Shown in pieces: positions 8,100 through 15,933 of a stretch of 38,034 nucleotides of DNA; position 1 is the stretch's first letter, and every line of letters begins with the position of its first letter. Location: NCBI GenBank assembly GCA_902812415.1, contig CADDZJ010000034.1:1-38034 (forward strand). The letters run 5' to 3'. The DNA comes from Acidobacteriota bacterium. GTDB lineage: Bacteria; Acidobacteriota; Terriglobia; UBA7540. Under the pieces are notes generated by a model. The model did not search any database and was not told the origin of the DNA. It saw only the letters and a program-made list of their open reading frames with translations. The translations under genes were made by a program, and so were the position numbers.

Positions 8100-10230
8100 G
8101 CTTTTGCTTAACTCCCTGTCGCTCTCGATTGACTTGCTCAAGGGCGTTCCCGACTCGCGGCAAGCGCGTAAGTTCGTCCTGCTTGTAGCGCAACCTGGAC
8201 CGCCAATTGGCTTCCGGCGGGCTTGCCGGGACGTTTTGAGGTTTGAGTTCCATCCAGAGGTCCTCCAGGTTCACCAGAACAAGCGCGGCGGGGCTTGCGC
8301 TCAGAAACTGCAAGGATGCCCGAAGATAATCCTCGGCCCGAGGATGCTTCTTCGCAAGCCAGCCCGCCTGTTTCAGTGTTTTTTCAAGCCACGCAATCGA
8401 AGCGTGGCGGGCTTTGCGTTCCGCCTGAACAGCATCGTTTGAAACCAAACCCATGCGGATTCGGTCTTCAATATCCAGGCCGCGGAGATAGGCTGCGAAG
8501 GGAGGCATATCATGAGTGTTGAGGCTTGCAATATGATCGCGGGTGGGAACCTTAACCCATCCTTTCTTCGGGCAAGCCAGTTCGTATTGAAGCACGTATA
8601 ATTGCTTGATGTTGTGGCGGGCCATCGCCGCATCGACATAAGCCGGAACCGTGCCCAGATTTTCGCCGGCGATAGATGCTTTGTAGCGATGGGATTCCAC
8701 GAGCAGAATGGCATAGAACTCGTCTGCGCGATAGCGCACAAAAACTCCATCGCGGGCTTCGCATCCTTTGGGAATCCAGTAAAGCCGGTGCAATCCCATG
8801 ATGTGGTCGATCCGCAGGAGGCCGGCATGCTCCAACTGATGGCGCAGACAGGCGATGAAGTAACTATACCCTTGTTCTCGAATCGCTTCGGGATGAAGGG
8901 GAGGGAAATTCCAGTTCTGCCCCCTGGTGAAAACCGCATCGGGTGGCGCTCCTCCGCTCATTTCGCGGACAAACGCGCCTCGCTCGCGCCAGACATCATA
9001 TCCGGCAGGATGAATTCCCAGCGGCAAATCCATGCACAAGCCTGATCCTTCCTTGCGAGCGGAACCGGAAGCCCTCTTAAGCTGCTCATGCGCCTGCCAC
9101 TGAACATATTGATGGTAGCGTTCGCACTCTGGATCGTAATCCGGCGCGCGAAGATGTCCGTCTCTTAACCTTTCGGGCCATTCAGTCCAGGGAGCGCGCA
9201 GCCGCTCGCATACGGCGCGGAAACGCGCGTAGTCGCGGATGGCAGGGTGCGAGCGCAGAAAGCGCTCAAAGTCCTTGTGGCGATCAGAAGCCGTTCCATA
9301 AAAGCATGCGGCCAGCTTTTGCAGAATCTTGCGCTTCGCTGTCATCGTCCGGCGATAGTCCACCCATTTCGACCTGCTAAGAGATCGCATCTCGTTCCGG
9401 AACTCCGCTGATTCGAATAGTGAACGCGCGGAAGGGCAATTCTTAAACTCCTGGATCTGGCTCACGTTCAGATAAAACTCATTCCACGCCAGCCGGCTTG
9501 CAGGCGCATAGGGGCTTGGATCAAAAGGCTCATCGAGGAACGACGCCAAAAGAGGCAAGGTCGAGATCGTGCTGCCGCCCAGTTTATGAGCCCATTCGAG
9601 AAGCGAGGTTAAGTCTGAAAAGTCGCCTGCCCCCCAGCTTGAATGCGAACGGAGGGCGTAAAGCGGAACAAAAAGGCCCCAGGCGCGGCTGGAGCGCATG
9701 GCTGAATGTTCGTAGGCTTTGTGTGGCGCTACTACGACCATGCTGCGGGCTGTTTTGCCCTTTAGCTCTATTTGAAGGTGGTGATAGCCGCAAGGATACC
9801 GAGTCGGAAGCGTCAGGCTTCTGACATTATAACGAACGCCATCCACCTGGACGGCTTTGCCGCGCAGCAGAGTCGAGGTCTTCAAATTCCAGGTCTGAGT
9901 TTCTCCGCCTTCGAGCCTGAGGTGACAGGCGATAGAAGCTCCCTCATATTTTGCGGGAAGCCGAATCGGCAACACGGCTTCGCGGCCTTCATAAGTTACT
10001 GAGACCGGCTCGATCGCGCTTGCCCACCGTTGGCGCTCGCGCTCCCGAAAGGCATGGGGAACATCTTCGAGCCTCGCAATTGGCGCGCCCAAAGCGCGCA
10101 GCGCCGCCATGAGCGATTCAATGGGTGTTTTTCTTCGGCGGCCTCCAACGTCGCGGTAGCTTGCTTGCACGCGATAAAGCCGGGCCAGTTTATGAAGTTT
10201 TCCCACTAACTTTTCCGTGCCTGAAGTCAT
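8092..10230 (-). CDS. malQ: 4-alpha-glucanotransferase (amylomaltase), GH77
   Basis: This 712-residue enzyme transfers alpha-1,4-glucan segments between maltodextrins. An N-terminal extension of about 180 residues, partly beta-rich and starch-binding-like, precedes the GH77 barrel, as in the long MalQ type. The catalytic residues are D475 (LLRIDHIMGLHR), E523 (IAGENLGTVP) and D574 (LNTHDMPPFA). The ATG is at 10230; no strong Shine-Dalgarno site precedes it. Its start is only 72 bp from the start of the divergent BON gene, so the promoters must overlap or lie within the neighbouring reading frames. With treZ it forms a glycogen/trehalose operon. Confidence 0.94.
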   Translation of the reverse strand: MTSGTEKLVGKLHKLARLYRVQASYRDVGGRRRKTPIESLMAALRALGAPIARLEDVPHAFRERERQRWASAIEPVSVTYEGREAVLPIRLPAKYEGASIACHLRLEGGETQTWNLKTSTLLRGKAVQVDGVRYNVRSLTLPTRYPCGYHHLQIELKGKTARSMVVVAPHKAYEHSAMRSSRAWGLFVPLYALRSHSSWGAGDFSDLTSLLEWAHKLGGSTISTLPLLASFLDEPFDPSPYAPASRLAWNEFYLNVSQIQEFKNCPSARSLFESAEFRNEMRSLSRSKWVDYRRTMTAKRKILQKLAACFYGTASDRHKDFERFLRSHPAIRDYARFRAVCERLRAPWTEWPERLRDGHLRAPDYDPECERYHQYVQWQAHEQLKRASGSARKEGSGLCMDLPLGIHPAGYDVWRERGAFVREMSGGAPPDAVFTRGQNWNFPPLHPEAIREQGYSYFIACLRHQLEHAGLLRIDHIMGLHRLYWIPKGCEARDGVFVRYRADEFYAILLVESHRYKASIAGENLGTVPAYVDAAMARHNIKQLYVLQYELACPKKGWVKVPTRDHIASLNTHDMPPFAAYLRGLDIEDRIRMGLVSNDAVQAERKARHASIAWLEKTLKQAGWLAKKHPRAEDYLRASLQFLSASPAALVLVNLEDLWMELKPQNVPASPPEANWRSRLRYKQDELTRLPRVGNALEQVNRERQGVKQKHG

Positions 10231-10302
10231 AATTCAGCTAAAATAGCTTGCAAGCCTTCGATGGCTCAGAAAGCCGGATACATTCAAAGAGCAATGGGGG
10301 TC

Positions 10303-10890
10303 ATGATGTCGAGACGTCATCTGACGCAATTGGCGGCGGTCTGCGCCCTCGTTTTGGCTGGTCTCGCGCCAGCCGCCGCAGGAAGCTTGTGGGCGATAGC
10401 AGCTTTTAGCACTGGACAGGCGCGCCCTCAAAGGACGCCTGCTTATTTGGTGCGCGAGGTGCGTCACCAACTCTTGCTGCTGCCGTACTATTCCATTTTC
10501 GACAACATCGAGTATCAGGTCCGCGGTTACACCGTCGAACTGACTGGCGAGGTGGTTCGTCCGAGCCTGAAGTCTGAGGCGGAAAATGTGGTGAAGCATA
10601 TCGAGGGCGTCGAAAAGGTCATTGATGATATCAAGGTTTTACCGCCTTCCACCTCCGATGATCGAATCCGCCTTGCTGAATATCGGGCAATCTATGGTTA
10701 TCCCACTTTGAATAAGTACGCGCTGCAAGCTGTGGGACCGATCCACATTATTGTGGATAACGGACGCGTGACCTTGGAAGGCGTTGTGGACAATCAGGGT
10801 GATAAGAACATCGCTGGAATTCGAGCCAACGGCGTTCCAGGGGTGTTTTCCGTAGCAAACCATCTTCGCGTGCAATCCGGCAAAATATAA
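10303..10890 (+). CDS. exported protein with two BON domains
   Basis: The protein has a signal peptide (RRHLTQLAAVCALVLAGL, ending near APAAAG) followed by two BON domains at about residues 49-113 and 121-190. BON domains bind phospholipid or membranes, as in OsmY and some secretins. A periplasmic envelope-stress role is likely. The second domain has the usual DNGRVTLEGVVDNQGDKNIA pattern. The start is chosen at 10303 (ATGATG) because GGGGGT lies just upstream and the signal peptide then begins MMSRRH. Starts at 10261 or 10294 are possible but lengthen the basic N-region. The gene is divergent from malQ and converges with the phospholipase-like gene. Confidence 0.85.
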   Translation: MMSRRHLTQLAAVCALVLAGLAPAAAGSLWAIAAFSTGQARPQRTPAYLVREVRHQLLLLPYYSIFDNIEYQVRGYTVELTGEVVRPSLKSEAENVVKHIEGVEKVIDDIKVLPPSTSDDRIRLAEYRAIYGYPTLNKYALQAVGPIHIIVDNGRVTLEGVVDNQGDKNIAGIRANGVPGVFSVANHLRVQSGKI

Positions 10891-10957
10891 GGGCGTGGTA
10901 AGTGACGGCAAGCCCATGAACGACCGCCCTCAGACTTGGCTCGTCGCCGCTCGCGCT

Positions 10958-12304
10958 TCACTGCCTCTGAGCGGCAACCTGCTGAGCCGGGTAAGCCTGC
11001 AAATTGGCCAGTTCCTTTAATAGCTCCTGCCAGCGCTTGGGATTTTTCTTGGTTGCGACCGGCGCGTTCGGGTTCTGATAAAAACTCAGAATATTCGCGC
11101 GTAGTTCCGGGCTTACTCCGGCAAAGCGCTGGCGGGCGAGCTTGTGGAGCAACCGGGCGTAGGTCTTGTCGGCGAGCACATAATCGCCCGCGTGAGTAGG
11201 TTTTCCGGTGTCGAGATCGCGGTCTGTAAAGGCCGGACCATCCACGTTCACTTTGGCCAGCAAGGCCCGATAGCGATCGATGGTGATTCCAAAGCTGTGG
11301 ATAAACATGGCCTGAGTTCTGGGAGTCGGGGGCTTAAATGCCAGGGTTTGCAGTCGCCCCACCTTTGGCAGAATCTGGAACAGAAACACCAGGGCACGAG
11401 CGACGAGGCTCAACCTCGCATCGGCCTCGTCCCATCGTCTGAAAATGAATTGCGGTCTCCGATAGTGGCGGTTCCAGACTCCCTGGTAGTTTTCCGGCGA
11501 CAGCCGGTAACCCAGCCGCATGCGCGCCAGATCTGGATTGACCTTGCGGATGGCCTTTTTCTTCTTTTTCCAGGCAATTTGCGTGATTCGCGGGATAATC
11601 TCGCTCGCCCCCTGGCGATAGATCGCGAGGGTCAAACTCTTACAGAGGAAAAGATGGTCAAAATCGATCCCGTAGGTGGATTGGAACGCGCGCGCAAGCA
11701 GCGGCTCGGCAACCTTGAATCCGATGAAATTTTGATAGGTCTTGGGCAAGTAACCGGCGCCCGCAATCTGCGCAACGTCGAAAGAAAACTCCACCATGAC
11801 GTGCGCCTGCGGATTATCCTCGAAGGTCACAATCCTGCCATATTTCTTTGCGAGTCCGGGATACATAATGGGTACAGAGAGGTTCACAGCCAGGGGATGG
11901 CCGGTGTTGTCGGCTACGTAATGCGAGAGCGCTCCCAGGGCGAAGGCGTATTCATCCAGATTCTGCGCCTGATCGAGCAGCGCCACAATGAAGTCTCCGC
12001 TGCGAACGTAATGGGTGAGGTCGCTGAAAAAGCGGTTTCCGAAAGGGTAATATCCCATGTCTTGAATCACGCTTCCCCCGTAAGCATATGCGTGCGCTTC
12101 GCGCAGCATTTGCGGGGTGGCATGGGGGTAACGCTTCAGCAGAAGAGGGATGATGACGGGTCCCCAAAGCGTGTCAATAATCGCCTCATGGCTCAAAACC
12201 GAGTACCCGTACACCCGCGAAGTCAGGGAGAAGAATGTTCCCAGAATCAGCCCTACCAGAATTGTGTGAGAGCAGGCGCGGCTCAGCATGATGCGATTCA
12301 TCAT
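10958..12304 (-). CDS. zinc-dependent phospholipase C-like protein, exported
   Basis: This 448-residue protein has an N-terminal signal sequence (about residues 1-33) and an all-helical zinc-dependent phospholipase C-type domain. The likely metal ligands are H39 in VLSHEAI, D82 in VIQDMGYYP, H98 in LTHYV, and H128, D132 and H136 in LSHYVADNTGHP. E154-region motifs such as HVMVEF follow. The C-terminal ~200 residues are not recognised. In this family many bacterial members are annotated only by fold, so the lipid substrate is unproven. The start at 12304 has no clear Shine-Dalgarno site. Confidence 0.82.
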   Translation of the reverse strand: MMNRIMLSRACSHTILVGLILGTFFSLTSRVYGYSVLSHEAIIDTLWGPVIIPLLLKRYPHATPQMLREAHAYAYGGSVIQDMGYYPFGNRFFSDLTHYVRSGDFIVALLDQAQNLDEYAFALGALSHYVADNTGHPLAVNLSVPIMYPGLAKKYGRIVTFEDNPQAHVMVEFSFDVAQIAGAGYLPKTYQNFIGFKVAEPLLARAFQSTYGIDFDHLFLCKSLTLAIYRQGASEIIPRITQIAWKKKKKAIRKVNPDLARMRLGYRLSPENYQGVWNRHYRRPQFIFRRWDEADARLSLVARALVFLFQILPKVGRLQTLAFKPPTPRTQAMFIHSFGITIDRYRALLAKVNVDGPAFTDRDLDTGKPTHAGDYVLADKTYARLLHKLARQRFAGVSPELRANILSFYQNPNAPVATKKNPKRWQELLKELANLQAYPAQQVAAQRQ

Positions 12305-12415
12305 ACAAAGCGCCGCTTTTTAGCACAACTATCCGCCACGAGGGACGCATCCATTGCGGTCCTTCCGCCTGAGCGCCGCTGAACGATCGATGGCTGCGAA
12401 TGATGATGACTCTCC

Positions 12416-12495
12416 TGTGGCGGCGCTGTCCCTTCACTTCGTTCAGGGCAGGCTCGCGGCGCCGAAAAAGGGCGGTGAGGACACCGGGGCTACAG
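12416..12495. repeat. TGTAG-type dispersed element
   Basis: This 80-bp element starts TGTGGCGGCGC and ends GGGGCTACAG. It contains TTCGTTCAGGGCAGGCTC, shared with 4023-4085 and 17903-17981. It sits in the 285-bp gap between the phospholipase-like gene and the lmo0937-type peptide gene. Nothing else is recognised in that gap. Confidence 0.65.
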
Positions 12496-12589
12496 AAAAT
12501 GCCGCCACCATCATTCGTAATCCTCAACGAATTCCAGTATGATGAGGTCCTTCGTGATCCGCGCATCCGCCGCCGGGATAACTGTTCTT

Positions 12590-12742
12590 CTACGTTGCGT
12601 GACCACGACCCCGGATGAGGTGGACGATCAGAGAGATGATGGCCAGGATAATCAGAATATGAATCAAGGCGCTGGCAACGTGAAAGACAACGAAGCCGAA
12701 GATCCAGGCGATCAGCAGAATAATAAATAAACCTAGCAGCAT
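12590..12742 (-). CDS. lmo0937-type small membrane protein
   Basis: This is a 50-residue peptide with two hydrophobic helices (LLGLFIILLIAWIFGFVVF and LIHILIILAIISLIVHLI) and a basic tail RGRGHAT. It fits the lmo0937/DUF5670 family of small membrane proteins of unknown role. An AGGAGG site 9 nt before the ATG at 12742 fixes the start. A longer frame to 12805 is rejected. Confidence 0.83.
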   Translation of the reverse strand: MLLGLFIILLIAWIFGFVVFHVASALIHILIILAIISLIVHLIRGRGHAT

Positions 12743-12844
12743 GAATTGACGCCTCCTGTGTTCTCGTCGAACAGCCTGGTGTTGCATTCGTAAATTAGCC
12801 CACATATCTTGCCCTCCTCACCCGCCCCGATTCGCCGGGGCATA

Positions 12845-12915
12845 CTCTCCCCCTTGGGGGAGAGGGCAGAAAGAAATAGAACCTTGCTCCCCTCGCCCCC
12901 TTTGGGGGAGAGGGG
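12845..12915. repeat. tandem GC-rich hairpins
   Basis: Two related hairpins lie in series. The first is CTCTCCCCC-TT-GGGGGAGAG (9-bp arms, 12845-12864). The second is CCCCTCGCCCCC-TTT-GGGGGAGAGGGG (12889-12915, one mismatch). Similar CTCTCCCCC/GGGGGAGAG intergenic hairpins are common in many bacteria. No T-run follows either one. Confidence 0.75.
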
Positions 12916-12930
12916 TTGAGGGGCGCGCGA

Positions 12931-12952
12931 ATCGTTTTCAGCAACCTGCTAG
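12931..12952. repeat. terminal fragment of the AGCAG element
   Basis: The sequence ATCGTTTTCAGCAACCTGCT followed by AG matches the right end of the element at 13895-14037. Its CTA supplies the stop codon of the DUF1328 gene on the minus strand. No left half is visible here. Confidence 0.55.
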
Positions 12953-13116
12953 ATCCGCCGCCGGGTTAAATGAGAAATCAGACTGACCAGAAAGATGATC
13001 AGGAAGATAATGAACAAGATCTTGGCAATGCCCGCCGCAGCGGCAGCTATTCCGCCAAAACCCAGGAATGCTGCAATAATCGCAAGAATCAAAAACACAA
13101 CAGCCCAATACAGCAT
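12949..13116 (-). CDS. DUF1328 small membrane protein
   Basis: This is a 55-residue protein with two membrane helices ([20 protein letters not shown] and an Ile/Leu/Phe-rich second helix) and a C-terminal SHLTRRRI. It matches the YtjA/DUF1328 family, whose function is unknown but which often sits with stress genes. AGGAGGAAACA precedes the ATG at 13116. The stop codon lies inside a repeat fragment. Confidence 0.87.
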   Translation of the reverse strand: MLYWAVVFLILAIIAAFLGFGGIAAAAAGIAKILFIIFLIIFLVSLISHLTRRRI

Positions 13117-13149
13117 TGTTTCCTCCTCGATTTTCCTCGCCATGCCGGG

Positions 13150-13728
13150 TTATCCGTCACCGCCTGCGGCGGTGCGTGGAAGAGGACGGTCGCTCTTAGC
13201 GTAATCGGCGCCAGCTTCACCTGCGGAAGAGATATCCTCGGCGCCGGTAATTTCCAGAACCTCCTTCGCGCGCTTCACCCAATCGGAATCGTCGCAATGG
13301 ACAGACAGCAGGATGCCGCCGTTTCTGACCCGGCCCTCGTAGCGCTTCGCTTCATATTCAGGAATGCCCATTCCCGCAAGAGCGCCGGCAATGCCGCCGA
13401 TTGCTCCACCCACGCCGAGGCCGGCCAGCGCCGTCACAATGGGTCCTGCGGCGATGAAGGGTCCTACTCCGGGAATCGCCAGAGCGCCGATGCCAACCAG
13501 CCATCCCAGGGCGCCTCCGAGAACTCCTCCAGCCAAGCCCCCGGTGGCCGCGCCCTCCGGGGCTTTGGTGCTCTTTTCATGAGCGAAATCCTTGGAGCCT
13601 GTATTTTCCGGAAAGAGAACAGAAATATCCGTATTCCGAAATCCTGCCGCCTTGAGCGTATCCACGCCGCTCTCCACGCTTGCATAATTGGGGTAGATGC
13701 CGAAAACAGCTCGATTTTTCTGCGCCAT
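13150..13728 (-). CDS. general-stress-type protein with glycine-zipper region
   Basis: This 192-residue protein begins with a domain like the heat/general stress proteins of the YflT/GSP17M kind (AVFGIYPNYASVESGVDTLK, then DISVLFPEN). A glycine- and alanine-rich hydrophobic stretch (about residues 63-130) follows, with GxxxG repeats able to form a membrane hairpin. A second alpha-beta segment near the end (GGILLSVHCDDSDWVKRAKE) resembles the first half of the fold. GGAGG upstream of the ATG at 13728 decides the start. It is the first of three small membrane or stress genes read in the same direction. A link to the electron-transfer complex subunit ActD (DUF3341) was considered; the evidence is weaker. 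Confidence 0.75.
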   Translation of the reverse strand: MAQKNRAVFGIYPNYASVESGVDTLKAAGFRNTDISVLFPENTGSKDFAHEKSTKAPEGAATGGLAGGVLGGALGWLVGIGALAIPGVGPFIAAGPIVTALAGLGVGGAIGGIAGALAGMGIPEYEAKRYEGRVRNGGILLSVHCDDSDWVKRAKEVLEITGAEDISSAGEAGADYAKSDRPLPRTAAGGDG

Positions 13729-13894
13729 CTGAAAGCCTCCACAAATCCAGATGGAAAACTCGCGCCTGAAAGTCTGAGAGCTCGCAGATTGATCCCCGTG
13801 AATCTGGATTTTTTGTCTCTCCACCTTTAGGCTAGGGCTGATGGGCATGGAGCGCAATCAACAAGAGTCGGTAGTCTGCCTTGGAATTCACCCT

Positions 13895-14037
13895 AGCAGA
13901 TTTCTGAAAAATTCATCCAACCTGTCATTTCCAGGAGTCGAAGGCGGCGGGGAATCTCGTAAATTTTTTATTGGCAGGGCAAGATTCCTCGTTTCGCTCG
14001 GAATGACAGCCTCAGAATCGTTTTTCAACAACCTGCT
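13895..14037. repeat. 143-bp miniature element with terminal inverted repeats
   Basis: The left end (AGCAGATTTCTGAAAAA, then CCTGTCATTTCC) and the reverse complement of the right end (AGCAGGTTGTTGAAAAA, then GCTGTCATTCC) match imperfectly over about 38 bp. Partial right ends occur at 12931-12952 and 16295-16332. There is no coding capacity, so it resembles a non-autonomous element. It lies in the 432-bp gap between divergently transcribed genes; nothing else is seen there except the GGAGG site before the regulator at 14161. Confidence 0.7.
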
Positions 14038-14160
14038 GGCCGTTGAATTCAGGGGAGTGATGCGCTGGATTGTTCGCTTCGGTAAACTTCCCCTCCAATT
14101 CGGGAAATCCCCGTATTGTCCTTTCTGTAAATCCCGTCATAGACTCGGCACTGGAGGCGC

Positions 14161-14802
14161 ATGAGTCCCGTTCGGATATTGATAGCGGATGATCACGAGA
14201 TCGTGCGCATGGGGATGCGCGCCCTGCTTGAAGGGCATGCCGGCTGGGAGGTGTGCGGAGAGGCGAATGACGGAAAGGAAGCTGTAGAAAAAGCGGGCAA
14301 ACTTCATCCGGATATCGTTATTGTGGATGTGACCATGCCCCAATTGAACGGCCTGGAGTCGGCTCGCCGCATTCTATCGACGAGCACGAACGTCAAGGTG
14401 CTCATCCTGTCCATGCACGAGTCAGAAAAATTGGTGGAGGAAGCCTTGGAGATGGGCGCTCACGGTTTTCTGTTGAAATCCGACGCCGGACGTCAGCTGA
14501 TTGCCGCCGTCGAAACCATCCTGAAGGGACGGCGCTTCGTAAGCTCCAAGCTTGCGAAGGCGATGGTTAGCCCTCTTCCGGAAGCGGCTTCCTTCTCTCC
14601 TGAGGCAACCCTGACCCGCAGAGAGCGCGAAATCCTGCAGCTTTTAGCGGAAGGCAGAACCAGCAAAGAAGTGGCCCTGGCGCTGAATATCTCAACCAAG
14701 ACAGCCGAGACCCACCGGACGAACATCATGCAGAAACTTAACCTGCATTCCATCACTGAACTGACCCGGTATGCCATTCGAAACAAGATCGTTCAGCCGT
14801 AG
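14161..14802 (+). CDS. NarL/FixJ-type response regulator
   Basis: This 213-residue two-domain regulator has a receiver (residues 4-120: D10, D11, phospho-acceptor D56 in VDVTMP, S84, K106). A LuxR-type helix-turn-helix follows at about 148-210 (LTRREREILQLLAEG, then SKEVALALNISTKTAETH). GGAGG lies 5 nt before the ATG. No sensor kinase is adjacent. It is clearly similar to the regulator at 15229-15933, which it faces. The targets are unknown. Confidence 0.94.
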   Translation: MSPVRILIADDHEIVRMGMRALLEGHAGWEVCGEANDGKEAVEKAGKLHPDIVIVDVTMPQLNGLESARRILSTSTNVKVLILSMHESEKLVEEALEMGAHGFLLKSDAGRQLIAAVETILKGRRFVSSKLAKAMVSPLPEAASFSPEATLTRREREILQLLAEGRTSKEVALALNISTKTAETHRTNIMQKLNLHSITELTRYAIRNKIVQP

Positions 14803-14874
14803 GATGGGATGAAAGGAAGGTGAACGGCGCCAAAAAGGAAACGCTGGCGCGGGGTTGGTTCCGGAGAAGAGCGG

Positions 14875-14997
14875 ATGTACGAGCACATCAAGCGGAACGC
14901 TCGGAAGGAAGGCCGTCATGGCCAGCGGGCCAAGGAAGTCGCCGCGCGCACGGTGATGAAGCATCACAAACAGGAAGGGCACAAAAAGGGACACTGA
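14875..14997 (+). CDS. small basic protein, 40 residues
   Basis: The frame reads MYEHIKRNARKEGRHGQRAK, then EVAARTVMKHH, and ends in HKKGH. It resembles short proteins with a YEHIK...G....A..IAARTVNK pattern, often loosely annotated as plasmid-stabilisation proteins; the role is unknown. GGAG lies 8 nt before the ATG. The same frame continues upstream as APKRKRWRGVGSGEER, which also looks like the family, but reaches a TGA at 14821-14823. An ATG at 14809 in that frame is followed by only four codons before the TGA. Either the short form is real or the 5' end is broken. Confidence 0.55.
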   Translation: MYEHIKRNARKEGRHGQRAKEVAARTVMKHHKQEGHKKGH

Positions 14998-15090
14998 TTA
15001 GCCTTGAGACGAGTGAGAAGTCGCCCGCGGCGAACAGCCAAGCATCGAGGAATGGTAAGCGACATCTCGGAAATTGTGAAAAAATCTCGC

Positions 15091-15158
15091 TGTAGCGGCG
15101 ATCTGTGATCGCCGGTTTTTATTTTCCAAAACTTCGGCCAACATCGTTCGCCGCTACA
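15091..15158. repeat. 68-bp miniature element with perfect 10-bp terminal inverted repeats
   Basis: TGTAGCGGCG (15091-15100) and CGCCGCTACA (15149-15158) are exact reverse complements. The interior also contains GATCTGTGATC. The ends resemble those of the TGTAG-type elements at 12416 and 17903, but the interior differs. It lies between the small basic ORF and the second regulator. Nothing else is recognised from 14998 to 15228. Confidence 0.75.
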
Positions 15159-15228
15159 AGGGCGCGGATTACTTTATTCACACTTATCACGCGCCACAAA
15201 CTGCTTGCTGCGCATTGCTTTGCTTCCA

Positions 15229-15933
15229 TCAAGGCTCGATCAATCGGTTGCGCACCGCGTAGTGGACCATGTCGCACACCGAGCGGAAATTCAGTTTGCG
15301 CATGATGTTTGCCCGGTGAGTTTCGGCAGTTTTCACGCTCACTCCCTGCATGGCGGCCACTTCTTTGTTCGAATGGCCCTCGGCGAGCAGTTGCAGGATT
15401 TCACGCTCTCGCGCCGTTAGAGGGCCTGAGATGCGCTTGTCCGTGGCCGTCAGGGCCAGATATCCTCGAAGCAGCATGCGGGCCACGCTTGAGGTAAAGA
15501 ATGGCTTCCCCTCGGCAAGCGAAATGATAGCTGACACCAGATCGCGGGCGGCGTCGTTCTTAAGCATGTAGCCGTGAGCCCCCGCTCGCAGAACATCGTT
15601 GACGAGTTGCTCGGATTCGTGGACCGTCAGGATGAGCACTTCCGTTTCAGGGCGATGTTTCACAATTTTTCGGGTCGCCTCGAGGCCGTTCAGTTCAGGC
15701 ATGCTGATGTCCAGAACAACGACGTCGGGTTTGAGTTCAATGCTTTTTTCGACGGCCTCTCTTCCCGTTCTCGCTTCGCCTGACATTTCTACGCGCGGCT
15801 CGGTTTCGAGCACCGCTCGCAGGCCCTGACGCACGACATCATGATCGTCTGCGATAACAACGCGAATTTTTTCGCTTTGTGAATCGGCATAAACGGCGTT
15901 GCCCTTCTCAATCTCCTCGGTGGTCATTCCCAT
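15229..15933 (-). CDS. NarL/FixJ-type response regulator
   Basis: This 234-residue regulator has a receiver at about 22-140 (D29, D30, phospho-acceptor D75 in VLDISMP, lysine in YMLKND). A LuxR-type helix-turn-helix follows at about 170-230 (LTAREREILQLLAEG, then VSVKTAETHRANIMRKLNF). It is a close paralogue of the protein at 14161-14802. The start at 15933 is chosen because AGGAGG lies 5 nt upstream; a longer frame to 15996 lacks such a site. No kinase is adjacent. Confidence 0.93.
   Translation of the reverse strand: MGMTTEEIEKGNAVYADSQSEKIRVVIADDHDVVRQGLRAVLETEPRVEMSGEARTGREAVEKSIELKPDVVVLDISMPELNGLEATRKIVKHRPETEVLILTVHESEQLVNDVLRAGAHGYMLKNDAARDLVSAIISLAEGKPFFTSSVARMLLRGYLALTATDKRISGPLTAREREILQLLAEGHSNKEVAAMQGVSVKTAETHRANIMRKLNFRSVCDMVHYAVRNRLIEP

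Noticed and set aside
7284-8111. 275-residue open frame on the plus strand
   Set aside because: It lies opposite treZ and shows no family motif.
11144-12382. 412-residue open frame on the plus strand
   Set aside because: It is antisense to the zinc phospholipase C-like gene, whose metal-binding residues and signal sequence are clear.
12845-12915. Rho-independent terminators
   Set aside because: The hairpins are strong but no T-run follows on either strand at the right place.
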